Below, piece after piece: positions 54,167 through 64,000 of a stretch of 64,000 bases of DNA. Below the pieces are notes generated by a model that worked only from the letters and a program-made list of their open reading frames with translations, did not search any database and was not told where the DNA came from. The stretch is from assembly GCA_036924285.1 (NCBI GenBank), contig JAYKYS010000001.1, positions 1,659,501 to 1,723,500 of the forward strand, in the 5' to 3' direction. The stretch is from Asterella californica (taxonomy: Eukaryota; Streptophyta; Marchantiopsida; Marchantiales; Aytoniaceae). The translations under genes were made by a program, and so were the position numbers. Position 1 is the first letter of the stretch; each line of letters starts with the position of its first letter.

Positions 54167-54370
54167 CTAATACAACGTCAATATTACAACCTGGAAACGT
54201 TCTACAATAAAAGGTACGACAAAAAGAAACGGTGAAGCTATCACTTGATTGTAATATTCTTGCCCGAAGTTTCTCACGATCCAAGTCCCATGATTGATCT
54301 TCGGTCTGCAATGACATCGGACATTGATCCAAAGGTTGAAAAGAACGTTCGATGGATAGTTGAGATCCAT
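54167..54370 (-). CDS. LTR small ORF b (A2)
   Basis: This is an intact 67-codon frame starting MDLNYPSNVLFNLWINVRCH and ending QVVILTLY, several substitutions away from element 2. Confidence 0.6.
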   Translation of the reverse strand: MDLNYPSNVLFNLWINVRCHCRPKINHGTWIVRNFGQEYYNQVIASPFLFVVPFIVERFQVVILTLY

Positions 54371-54376
54371 TGTTTC

Positions 54377-54565
54377 TCACAACAAAATATACACCGTCAT
54401 GTCCCAAGTCTCTCCGTATGTTACGATCGGAAGGATCATCGGAAGTTGTAACTCTATCACTCTTCCCATGAATTCATCGCCAAAGTATGCAACTAACCGC
54501 TGTCGAAAGTGATCGCGGTGGATGCAATGAAGCTTGATGTGAAACGGATTCGGAAAAAGAAGATC
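54377..54565 (-). pseudogene. LTR small ORF a (A2), 5' end cut off
   Basis: From DLLFPNPFHIKLHCIHRDHF to TVYILL and TGA the frame is intact. The first codons are separated by the type-D insertion at 54568. Confidence 0.6.
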
Positions 54566-54567
54566 AG

Positions 54568-56601
54568 TGTCGTGTCGTGGACCAGCTCCTACCTGAAATT
54601 CAAACTTTGATGCTTGTTGCTCCAAAGACACTCATGAGAAGACAAGCTAGGCTCTAGCTTACGAGTTTTTGGAACCATTTTGGATCTTCATTTTCATCGG
54701 ATAGATGGGTAGAGCTCCTTGTCAGCTTTCCATAGGCACTTCGTCTATTTCGTTTGGACACCTAGTGGAGAAGTTACAAGAATCGAAAGATGGAGAAAAC
54801 AAGCTAGACCTCAGCTTATGGACTTTTGGCACAACTTCGGATCTTCACTGTCATCGCATCAGTGGATAGAGCTTTTTGTCAGCATTCCATAGGCACTTTG
54901 TCTACTTTGTTTGGACGCCTAGTGGAGAAGTTACAAGACTCGAAAGATGGAGAAAACAAGCTAGGTCCCAGCTTACGGGTTTTTGGCGCAACTTCGGATC
55001 TTCACTTTCATCATATAGATGGGTAGAGCTCATTGTCAGCTTTCCATGGGCATCTTGTTTATTTCATTTGGACATCTAGTGAAGAAGTTATGCGATTCGA
55101 AAGAAGGTAAAATCAAGCTAGGCTCTAGTTTACTTGTTGACTGGATATTTGAGGCTTCAGGCGCTATATCAAAGACGCAAGGGGCCTGCTTCATTATTGT
55201 TGAGAGAACTTTGTACGTACAGAGACTGTTACAAGGGGGTAGCTTAGGGGCTAGCTTGTGCCTGCGATCTATCAACGGACGGTTCGGGAGATTTAGGAGT
55301 CCAATGCAAGCGCGCAAGGCGTCGTTGGGTTCAAATCTGTGCAGACTACGCACTGGTTCAAACGGTTTGGGAAGAGACGGATCGGGGGATGTGTACTGAG
55401 AGAAATTGAGACGCAGGAGGGAGATTTGGAGATTTCAGTTATCTGTGAAGGAGAGTTGGACCGTTCGGGTCGTTCTGGAGTCCAAACTTGCTGTCCTTGG
55501 ATCCATCGAGATCAGAACACCGAGTTCTATAGGAAATTGAAGACGATACGAAATTTCATTGGGCGGTTCAGGAGTTCTGAGTGAAATTGGCTCGTAAGGA
55601 AGCGCTTACGTCAGATTTTCATTCGCCTGCGACCTGAGATTGGGTTGTTCTTCGCGATCGATGAGCCAAGCTCTTCGTTCTTGGTGCCTACGCGATCAGG
55701 GAGTCTTCATGTACGCATAGGAGAAGACTGTACGTGAATTGGATTGTTGGTTTGGGTGTGGTGAGCAAGTTTGAGCCAGGGAGCTGATTTACCTCAGTTT
55801 TTTGCAACCTACGACCAACGGACCAGGAACTCGACCTGGAATCTGCGACCAACGGACCAGGAACTCCGAACGGCTTGTTTGGGGTCTTGTTGGGTTCAGG
55901 GTAGTTAGATCTACCTGCCAAAGAAGACGGATATCAGTTTGGACGATCCGTTTGTGCGGTGTGAGCGGTTTTAAGCCGCAGGGAGGAGTTTTTGAAGGTT
56001 CGGTCGCCTACGACCGAAAATCGGCGATATCTCGACTATCGGGAGTCGGATCTGAAGGTTTCTTGGATTAATGGAGTCAGCGGACGAGAACCTATCGACA
56101 TCTGAAGTCCTTTCAGCGAAAGGAGGAAGTCCACAGATAGATCTTTTTCGATTTCTTCGCTACGAGTTTTGCCCTTTTGAGTTCGTTAGAGTTCTGGTTG
56201 GCTCTATACACCTTGTGGTAGCTAGCTTTAGCTAAGAGCTTATACATGGATATGGTTTGGACTTAGGTTTGGATCGCGTGATACTGCTTTGGCTCTGTTT
56301 GTTAGCAAAGAGAAGTTTCTCTTGCTTTGAGCTACGCTTCGGTGGTTTTGGGTCAAGGTTGTGATTCAAGGGTTGCTTTTAAGGACTTTTGAAGCAGGTT
56401 ACAGATTGCTCTGGTCTGGTTCTCAGTTCTGTGCTCTTAGAAGAAAGAATCTGTAGTGTACATACATTTGGAGTGTATATATCGCAGTATTCATTGTCGT
56501 GGTTGTTTTTCTCTATCTTGTCTCTGTTTCAGCACACAACATCTCACAGCCAGGAACCTCGTGTTTTCTTGGACATCCTTCACGCAATATCCGACACGAC
56601 A
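54568..56601 (+). mobile_element. Solo LTR, type D (2034 bp)
   Basis: Ends TGTCGTGTCG and CGACACGACA, a perfect 10-bp inverted repeat. The flanks are TCAG (54564-54567) and TCGG (56602-56605). The uninterrupted site in A1 (34031-34034) reads TCGG, so the left copy changed by one CpG-type transition. It is 325 bp longer than the element 1 LTR, mostly from two extra 157-bp repeats. No convincing gene. Confidence 0.87.
54643..55113 (+). repeat. Three tandem 157-bp units in the type-D LTR
   Basis: The units start at CAAGCTAG at 54643, 54800 and 54957, with a partial fourth from 55114. The element 1 LTR has one unit (3741-3896) and a partial second. Tandem repeats in the upstream part of an LTR are often enhancer-like in other retroelements; that role is inferred. 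Confidence 0.85.
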
Positions 56602-56930
56602 TCGGAGCCGGTGTCGTGTTGTGAGACGTCCCACATGTGAATTCAGTGTAGAACGGGTGTTGTGTTTTCTTTTGTGTTCGGTGAACCTTTTGTGTAGTTC
56701 GCATGAGAGAGTATTAGGTGTCACGTTCACAGAGATCTGGATGTGAGATCGCACGATAACGAGATGTGCCGACTCAATGATCCGTGAACGTTCGCGTGAA
56801 TGGCTCTTGTTGTCAACATAGGTATAAGATAGTGGGTTGGGGGTTTGTGAGGCATTCTTCTGGAGGGGTAGTTTTCATGAGTGTGTCTTAGTGTCTTACG
56901 TGATAAGAAGGAGCGGCACGAGTTGTATTC

Positions 56931-57146
56931 ATGGATGGAGGACTGAATCGAGTTCCAAATCTGCCATTTCCGAACCCATTTCATATCAAGCTTCACTTGA
57001 TCCACCGCGATCACTTTCGACAGTGGTTCGTCGCTTACTTTGGAGAAGAGTTCATGGGGAGGATGATGGACTCGCCTACTCCGGTGATCTTACCAATCGT
57101 CACGTATGGAGAGGACTGGGACTTGACAGTGTACATCTTACTTTGA
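56931..57146 (+). CDS. LTR small ORF a (type C, element 3)
   Basis: 71 codons, MDGGLNRVPNLPF to TVYILL, one or two residues different from the solo copy. It is the first ORF after the TATA box. Confidence 0.72.
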   Translation: MDGGLNRVPNLPFPNPFHIKLHLIHRDHFRQWFVAYFGEEFMGRMMDSPTPVILPIVTYGEDWDLTVYILL

Positions 57147-57155
57147 GGAGGGCCA

Positions 57156-57359
57156 ATGGACTTGAATTATCCAGCCAACATCCCTTTCAACGTCTGGATG
57201 GATGTTCGGTGTCACTGTCGGCGGAAGATCAATCATCGTGCGTGGATCGCAAGAAACTTTGGGGAGGAGTACTGTAATCAAGTGATGGCTTCTCCATTTC
57301 CTTTTGTAGTACCTTTCATCGTAAATCGGTTCCAGGTCGTCATCTTGACCTTGTACTGA
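57156..57359 (+). CDS. LTR small ORF b (type C, element 3)
   Basis: 67 codons, MDLNYPANIPFNVWMDVRCH to VVILTLY, in frame with ORF a and nine bases after its TGA. Confidence 0.74.
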   Translation: MDLNYPANIPFNVWMDVRCHCRRKINHRAWIARNFGEEYCNQVMASPFPFVVPFIVNRFQVVILTLY

Positions 57360-57511
57360 ATCTTAAGTGTTAAGTATGATCTCTATAGTTCGACGAATGT
57401 AATTAACCTAAGGTTGGGGCCGATGCCTTGAAGGCATGAGAGGATAGTAAGGTTATAGTTGTTCTAGGGTACCAAGTAGAGGACAAAAGAGGTTTCCAGA
57501 TCTGTTTTCTT

Positions 57512-57532
57512 ATTGGTCTATTTTCGACCAAT
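57512..57532 (+). other. Conserved LTR hairpin (type C)
   Basis: ATTGGTC pairs with GACCAAT over a 7-nt loop, at the position corresponding to the type-A hairpin. Confidence 0.5.
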
Positions 57533-58898
57533 CAACTCTATCCCAGATCTGCAGACGGCTTTAGGGTTTTGGAGGTCTTCCCGGGGGTCATTTGAGGAGT
57601 GAGTGGTCTTGTTGGAGAGCTCTCGAGACGGGCTACACTCTGGAGACAAAGATCAGGCGATTTGGAATTCTCAGGAGAGAGTGATGGACGTTGAAAGTCA
57701 GGGGGGTCAAATCGGTACCCCGAGCCACGTTTTGGAGTGATCCGGGAGTTTGAGAGGTGATCTTTAGGAGCTGTCAAGGGGATCGAGTAGTTCACTCCGT
57801 GCTGGTTGTATTGATGTAAAACAATCCTACATTTGGGTTGGATTTGCTCCTGAAATGATCAATTGAAGTTGACTGTTACAGTTGAGAGGTATGAGAAATC
57901 CCGCTTTCTTTGGATTCAAAGCTTGAGTTGCTCCGTGACATGGGATTGGATCTCTGAGTGAAACTTTCCAGGATGAGAGTGTGCCCTATCAGCTAGTCAC
58001 ATGTGAAATTTCAGTTCAATTGGGTAAGAGAATGTGTGGAGATCTAGGATTTTGGCCATCGAGATCTGTAAAGCTCAGAAGTTAGCACAGGCGGGTGGCT
58101 TGATTCATCGCGAACAGTTGGGGGTCAGATCTGAGACTGAAATTTCATACAGTAGTAGAGAAGGGTCAGAGGGGATGTCCTGTGGAGTTTGAGCCTGATT
58201 GGATAATCGAGGTGAAGGCACGAGAGTGTCAAAGTTCAGTTTGCAGCGAGGCGAGAGAGACGTAGAGAGATTTTGCTGAAATCTCTTGGTTGGAGTTGAA
58301 CAAAAACGACTTGAAGATGGGAGGTGTGCTTCTTGGAGGTGTCGTGTGGATGACAAGGAGGCTGTATTGTGAGATTGGTACGGCGATCACGCTCAGTGGA
58401 GGTGCCACGTCTTGCTGAAGCTGAGGTACCGTTATCCTCGGTATCACGCCCCGAGTTTCTAGCTGTTTTGCTGCCGATATGTCTTGTATCGTTGGGAAGC
58501 TTGTGTAGTAGGCGGCCTTTGCTGTGGACATCTTCCTGAGCAAACTCGTATCAGCGAACAATAGAAGGTCAGAGGCTACAATTAGGTAGTTTGTCGAGAA
58601 GAAGTAGTGAAGCGGATGTGGATGGGAGATTGTATGAAGAGTGCTTGGGATCTAAAGCAGACACGTACCGTGTATGAGCCTTGCCTTTATCTAGAGTGGA
58701 ATCGAGCTCCGAGTCATTTGTGTGATGCACATGTGCTACACTTGGGTCAAGTTAGCTCGCTAGTAACCTACAAAAAACACTGATAGATTAGATATTGAGA
58801 GCATAAGTTTTCATCGGTTATGTCATAGATCCAGTTGTATCTCTCTACAGCCAGATACCCCGTGTATTCCCAGATCATATTTCACGCCCTACGACAGT

Positions 58899-58912
58899 TG
58901 GTGAACTCGACG
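58899..58912 (+). other. Primer-binding site candidate of element 3
   Basis: TGGTGAACTCGACG, two bases after the LTR, is identical to the site in element 2. Confidence 0.6.
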
Positions 58913-58950
58913 TGAAACGTCTGGGGTTGAGAGATACGTTTTTCTCAACC

Positions 58951-61350
58951 ATGGACGCTGAGAGCCTATCTCAGTTCATAGATGAGGCTTCTACGTCTGG
59001 AGAGGTCCCGAGGGTGAATCCACTAAAAAGATCTGATATGCGATTGCTTGAGGCATTCGCGTTGATCATGCAACAACAACAAGCCGCTGAACGAAAGGAG
59101 GCAATGGCTACTAGAGCTTTGCAGTCTGTTGTGGGTTTGTTGGATCAGTTTGATGGAAAGAACATCTCCAAGTACCTTAAGTACTATTCTAGGGAGATGG
59201 AGTTGAGTAAAGTGCCGGAGAGAGAGATGGTCAACACATTTGAGCTTGCTGTCGTACCAGAGATACGAGAGCATGTGAAGGAGATCATTCACTCTCATGG
59301 CGCTACATGGGAAGAGTTTACTTTTCAATTAAAAGAAGAATATTCTCTAGAAGATGCAGATCGAGTGACTAAGAAGTCATTCATGGAGTGGGTAAACAAA
59401 CCCAATAAAGGGCTTGTTGCTACAGAGCTATTTAGGGAGTTCGAGAGACAGTTCCTTCAGTTGTCTCGGATGGAGAAGCTCACATTGGAGAACGACAAAG
59501 TGGAGCTGTTTCTGCAAGCAGCTAACAATGAGCTACAGAGGGAGTTGGAACTACTTCTGGAAGACAAGATGGAAGATACTGGGCTCACGGCTGATTGGAG
59601 GAAGGTTTCTGAAGCAATGGGTGTACTTGCGAAGCGGGAGTATCGGAGAGGGAAGGTGGTGGTAAGGCAAGAAGTGAGACCACCGCCGATCGTACTACCC
59701 CGTAGGCAGCCAACAATGCCTAATGTACAAGCACCTACGGTACAAGTACCTCTTATTTCATTTCCTGCTGTTCCTGTCCCTATGGTTGCACCTCAAAAAG
59801 ATGCAATAGAGGAATTGGTAAAAGGGATGAGAGACTTGCAGATTAAGCTAGCAAGGCTAGAGGAGAAAGGAGGAGTACTTGAGAGCAAAACCGCTCCAAA
59901 GCAAGGGTATGTGCAGAGATGTATGTGGTGCGATACCACTGAACATCACCGGAAAGAGTGCGGAGACTTTGCTGACATCCTACGGCAAGGAGTGATCTAC
60001 TGGAAAGAGGGGAAGGTTGCCTTGAAGGAGACAGGTGAGATCCTCAAAACCAACTTTGGAAGAGGAGGGATGAGGCAAGTTTTAGAGGATTATCTTTCAC
60101 AACATGCTGAGGTATCAGTAAAAGCCGCTACCTATGGGGTTGAGGTAGTGAAAGATAGAGATAGTACTTCTGAAGAGGAAGTAAAGGCGAGTGAAATATG
60201 GAGTCATGCTGTGACCACAATGGAGAAAGGAAAAGCAACAAGGGGTGAGTTACTCAAGGTGGCCACGACAATCAGAGGTGCTACTGGATGGAGTGATCCA
60301 ATAGATACAATGTCTGTACACGCCTACTTGGCAAAGAGTCAACATGAGGCTCTCATGGAGGAGAAGCGTAGGAGGGATGATGCTGGTCCTAGTGAGGAGA
60401 GAAGTACTCCTAAGAGGCAGTTACGAGATGAGAAACCTCGGCTAGATACAACGCCGGTGCGAGAAGAGACTATGGAGGAAGTTCCACCATCTACTACAGA
60501 GAGGTTAGAAAGGAGTAAGAAAGGTAAGCCTGCTACCTACAAGCTGCAGTCGGATATTGAAGCTGCTACAGATTTGAAGGGGGTGTTAGAAGAGAGAGTG
60601 CTCAACGCAAAGATTGAGTTTACTTTACGAGAGATCCTTGGAATAGCAAAGAAGGAGTTCCATGATGTCATTATTGACACCATCAAGAGGAAGAGGCAGT
60701 TGACAGGAGAGACTGCTATGACAAACGCTCTAGATACGAGAATAACGAAGGAGGAGGAGCAAGAGTTAGCTAAATATTGCACCAGTCATAAGGTTCGATT
60801 TGCTGTCGATGAAGATGAGGGAGATGATAGGGTTCCCAGTTATTATACTAGGGGACATTGGGCTAGAGGTACTACGGAGACCTTGGTGAAGATAGGAGAT
60901 TTGGTAGATCCGGTGGTTGCTCTCATTGACCATGGATCTGAGATTAACATCGTATCCAAAGATGTCTATAAGCGAGGGAAGTGGCCCATTGACACAGAGC
61001 ATGGTTGGATGATCCGGACAGCGAACAACACACGGGGAGAACTCTACGGTGCTTGTCCGGATGTAAGGGTAAAGATTGGAGATGTAGTCATAGAGCAAAA
61101 CTTTTTTGTTCAAGACACTACTTCGTATCCGATAATTCTTGGACAGCCATACATTACGGCTGTAAGGATGGAGACCAAGGTGCTGGATGATGGGTCTGCA
61201 TATGCTAGGATCAGAAATCAAGACGGTAAGAGAGCAGTGCAGTTTCTAACTGTACCGCCTAACCATGAGCGCAATCGGGAGAACTTGCGGAGTGGTTCTC
61301 TTCCTAAAGTCACTGAAGAGTTTAAGGATTTTCGCATAGGGTCACCATAG
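58951..61350 (+). CDS. Gag-protease ORF1 of element 3 (799 aa)
   Basis: The start is the ATG at 58951 (CAACCATGG), homologous to that of element 2; the in-frame codons upstream have no match. The capsid-like region, the Pro-rich linker, the CCHC knuckle CMWCDTTEHHRKEC, the charged stretch and the protease (LIDHGSEINIV, LGQPYI) come in the same order as in element 2. The D-H-G motif is conserved. ORF1 reads a few codons further than in element 2 because the codon after the T-run is CGC, not TGA; it stops at TAG 61348-61350. Confidence 0.9.
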   Translation: MDAESLSQFIDEASTSGEVPRVNPLKRSDMRLLEAFALIMQQQQAAERKEAMATRALQSVVGLLDQFDGKNISKYLKYYSREMELSKVPEREMVNTFELAVVPEIREHVKEIIHSHGATWEEFTFQLKEEYSLEDADRVTKKSFMEWVNKPNKGLVATELFREFERQFLQLSRMEKLTLENDKVELFLQAANNELQRELELLLEDKMEDTGLTADWRKVSEAMGVLAKREYRRGKVVVRQEVRPPPIVLPRRQPTMPNVQAPTVQVPLISFPAVPVPMVAPQKDAIEELVKGMRDLQIKLARLEEKGGVLESKTAPKQGYVQRCMWCDTTEHHRKECGDFADILRQGVIYWKEGKVALKETGEILKTNFGRGGMRQVLEDYLSQHAEVSVKAATYGVEVVKDRDSTSEEEVKASEIWSHAVTTMEKGKATRGELLKVATTIRGATGWSDPIDTMSVHAYLAKSQHEALMEEKRRRDDAGPSEERSTPKRQLRDEKPRLDTTPVREETMEEVPPSTTERLERSKKGKPATYKLQSDIEAATDLKGVLEERVLNAKIEFTLREILGIAKKEFHDVIIDTIKRKRQLTGETAMTNALDTRITKEEEQELAKYCTSHKVRFAVDEDEGDDRVPSYYTRGHWARGTTETLVKIGDLVDPVVALIDHGSEINIVSKDVYKRGKWPIDTEHGWMIRTANNTRGELYGACPDVRVKIGDVVIEQNFFVQDTTSYPIILGQPYITAVRMETKVLDDGSAYARIRNQDGKRAVQFLTVPPNHERNRENLRSGSLPKVTEEFKDFRIGSP

Positions 61351-64000
61351 AGCGAGGGTATGGTGATACCGATACACAGAAGGAGGTACTCTCGCCAGCG
61401 AAGGGAAGTGCCTTTTGTACAAGAGTTGTGGGATTTTCTGAGGGTGGATTTGCTTTATATACGCAGCTTGTTGATCTACAGAAGTGGGAGCGGAAGGCTG
61501 TGGAAAGAGTTGAGAAAGATCTAAAAAGAGTGTGTGTACTTGACAAGGAGGATAGAATAGCCGGTGTTTACATGGAGATGGGATTAGAGGATCCTTTGGA
61601 GGAACTTACCAAGATTGAGAAAAGAAGTGAAGATCAACTGGTGGAAATAAATTCTAGAGAGCTCTATTCGATCATAGAGTCATTCCAGAAACCAGAAGTC
61701 AGGGTTGAAACCAAGTACAAAACGGTGGATAGAAAGGTTAAGCCTGTAGCTCAACCTTTACCCGATGACTCCAACAACCAAGTTCAACAAGCTTCGAAGG
61801 AGAAGAGCTTAAGGGATCCTCGCCAAGTGGGTCACAAGTTTACTGCAGCTACGCTCAAGGAGTTGAAGGTAGGATCCGCAGATTTTCTCTTTCCTATTGA
61901 AGAGCGAGAGTTCAAAGAGATGTTGAGTAAGCATGGGAAGGCTTTTTCTTTTGAAGCTTCGGAGATAGGATGCGTGGATCCGAGCGTAGTAGCTCCAATG
62001 ATTATCTTTACAGTGCCGCATGCACCTTGGGACTTGAGGTCAATCCCTGTACCTAGGGCTCATCTACCTAAGCTTATGGAGCTTCTAAAGGAGAAAATGC
62101 AGATGAAGATTCTCGAACCTTCATTTGCACCGTATTCTAGTCGTTGGTTTACAGTTCCAAAAAAGAGTGGAGCGTTACGCTTCATTCAAGATATGCAGCC
62201 AGTAAACCAAGTGACTATCAGGAATACAGGGATAGGACCGATTGTAGGAGAGTTTGCTGAAGCATTTGCTGGAAGAGCGATCTATTCTGTGGGAGATCTC
62301 TACTCCGGATACGATCAATTTCAACTTGCCGAAAGAAGTAGGGATGTCACCACTATGAGGACTCCGTTGGGACTGGTAAGGATGTGCACACTACCACAAG
62401 GGACTACTAACTCAGTGGCGCACATGATGAATGGGATGAATAAAGTCTTACGAGATTTTATTCCGGAGAAAACAATGCCGTTCTTGGATGACATTCCAAT
62501 CAAGGGTTGTCCAGAAGAGGAGAAGGATGAAGCGACAGATCAGAGGGGGTGTCGTAAGTTTGTTGTTGATCACATTGCAGATGTTGATAAGATATTATCA
62601 CGTCTTGAGGAAGTCCACTTGACGTTATCAGGAGCTAAGTCCTCGTTTGGAGTGCGAGAGGTTGTGATTGTGGGACATTTGTGTGGATGGTTTGGTCGTA
62701 GGCCTGATCCAAGTAAGGTAGATGCCATCCAACGGATGAAGGATACATGTAGTTCGCAAACTGAAGTACGGAGGTTCTTAGGGGCTTGTGTATTCTATCA
62801 TGTTTGGATTCCTCACTTTGCACATGTTGCTGATCCTTTATACGGCTTGCTTCGGAAAGGCAAGAAGTTTAAGTGGGACGAGAAGCACTCAGAGGTAGTT
62901 CGAAGGCTAAAAGAACTGTTGTCTTCCTCGCTTGTACTTCGTAGAGTCAGCTATGAAGGGGGTAAACCTGTAGTTCTGACTGTTGATAGTAGTCCTATAG
63001 CAATTGGATGGGTTGTGGGGCAAGATGATGAAGAAGGGAACAGGTTTGCTGTGCGGTTCGGCGCAAAGGTGTTGAGTGAGCGACAAAGGAAGTACCCACA
63101 GGTGAAGCGAGAACTATGGGGGGTGGTTACATCTATGAAGGCTGAGAAAGATTACCTGATTGGAGCATCGGTGGTTGTGGAGACTGATTGTTTGCCATTG
63201 TTGGGAATGATTACGAATTGTAACACTCTTGATATTGCTATGCTAAGGTGGATAGCGTACATCAAATCATTGAATCCTGAGTTCAAGCACATAGCTGGTA
63301 AGGATAACCCAGTAGCAGATATGTTGTCTCGAGCAAGGTATGAAGGAGAGGAAGATATGATCGAGGACACAGAGGATGTTGGCACTACCGTCTTTTCTAG
63401 AGCACAAAAGGGAGAAGCAGTGTATCCAAAACCATTCGAAGAGGAGTTGTACGAGGGTGAATGGATAGATATTGGGCGTTATCTTAGCACGTTGCTGAAG
63501 CACCATGAGTGGAGTGATATACACTTCAAACAGGTCAGGAAGAAGGCATACAACTACCTATTACAAGGTGGTTATCTGTGGAAGCGATCTAAGCGAGATG
63601 TTGATTCACCACAAAGAGTTGTGTGTAAGAAGGAGATGCAGACGCAACTTATTCGAGAGTTCCATGACAGTTTATGGGCTGGACATCGAGGTATTTATGC
63701 GACCTTCACAAAGCTCAAGGAGAGGTACTGGTGGCGTAATATGTATAGAGATGTTGTGAGGTTTGTAGAATCGTGTCAGACTTGTCAGATGTACTCAGAG
63801 ATCAGACATCGAGATGGTTTGCACCCTACGTATCCGCTTGCAATCCATTACAAATGGGTAGTAGATCTGGTTATCATGCCAGTAGGGATATGGCAAATGC
63901 GATATTTGGCTCTTGCACGAGAGGATCTGTCCAACCAAGTAGAAGGACGGGCTTTGCGTACAAAGTCCACTGAAGGAGTTTGCAGATTCTTGTTGGAGGA
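61329..64000 (+). CDS. Pol of element 3, partial (open to window end)
   Basis: The -1 frame is open through the T-run (GGA TTT TCG) and has no ATG near its start. By comparison with element 2 it covers the N-terminal region, RT (GDLYSGYDQF near 62296, FLDDIPIKG near 62483), RNase H (VDSSPIAIGWVVGQ near 62983, ETDCLP) and the integrase zinc finger (HDSLWAGH near 63663, CQTCQ), up to the first catalytic Asp region (VVDLVIMPVG near 63860). I saw no stop or frameshift. The rest lies outside the window. Confidence 0.85.

Larger units (their letters stand above)
53137..54567 (-). repeat. Second reversed type-A LTR (A2), truncated
   Basis: It corresponds to the reverse complement of about 5925-7380 of element 2. 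It joins the A1 remnant at ATACAGGCATGG near 53136 and is cut on the right by the type-D solo LTR, after which ten more bases of it follow (56602-56611). The A1/A2 junction points to a deletion or recombination between two type-A LTRs. Confidence 0.8.
56612..58896 (+). repeat. 5' LTR of element 3, type C
   Basis: It runs from TGTCGTGTTG to TACGACA and matches the solo copy at 34379-36707, apart from the AT-rich insertion there. TATAAGAT is at 56823. From 57360 to 58896 no gene is seen. Confidence 0.9.
56612..64000 (+). mobile_element. Element 3: Ty3-like retrotransposon, type-C LTR, right end outside
   Basis: It comprises a 2285-bp 5' LTR, PBS candidate, intact ORF1 and an ORF2 open to the window edge. 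The left flank is CCGG (56608-56611), in the last bases of the A2 LTR. The coding regions are collinear with element 2 along their length, while the LTR is type C, not A. The 3' LTR and second flank are not in the window. Confidence 0.9.

Overview
This is a 64 kb stretch of eukaryotic intergenic DNA made almost entirely of LTR retrotransposons nested inside one another. I recognise no host gene. The features that suggest a streptophyte (a land plant or charophyte alga) are a primer-binding site matching initiator-Met tRNA, a chromodomain-bearing Ty3 element, a decayed Ty1/copia element, and repeat-dense DNA of medium GC. I cannot name the species; a large charophyte genome such as Chara is a guess.

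Three related Ty3-like elements (called lineage 1 here) share one internal plan: Gag plus protease in ORF1, then RT, RNase H and integrase in ORF2, which lies in the -1 frame and has no ATG. Element 1 (1-5374) enters from the left. Element 2 (5592-16404) is complete, with 2405-bp LTRs that differ at two positions by eye. Element 3 (56612-64000) runs off the right edge. Their LTRs fall into types A, C and D, plus solo or partial LTRs of types E and F. All begin TGTCG and, where the end is present, end CGACA or a one-base variant.

Layout. 1-5374: element 1 and its type-D LTR. 5375-19848: a minus-strand coiled-coil pseudogene (G1 copy I) cut into three pieces by element 2 and a solo type-F LTR. 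19849-21665: a truncated type-F LTR joined to a coiled-coil gene remnant (G2). 21666-23400: no recognisable gene. 23400-26850: a decayed copia pol on the minus strand. 27100-29940: gag-like fragments and a second coiled-coil remnant (G3). 30380-31999: G1 copy II. 32000-54567: reversed type-A LTR remnants, into which a minus-strand chromovirus B2 (34229-53108) inserted. B2 itself carries a solo type-C LTR, a plus-strand chromovirus B1 (36935-44059) and a type-E segment. 54568-56601: a solo type-D LTR. Then element 3.

The main novelty is inside the LTRs. Types A and C, and the diverged type-E segment, carry two small consecutive ORFs of 71 and 67 codons. They lie in one frame, separated by a stop codon and two or three codons. 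Lengths are the same in all three types, nucleotide changes between A and C are largely third-position, and the two proteins resemble each other, suggesting an old tandem domain duplication. I know no described family that matches. A second pattern is target choice: these elements make 4-bp target duplications, and in eight of nine insertions the site is NCGN on at least one side. Further points are a DHG rather than DSG/DTG protease motif, a conserved T-run at the ORF1/ORF2 overlap, and LTR replacement between elements with the same coding core.
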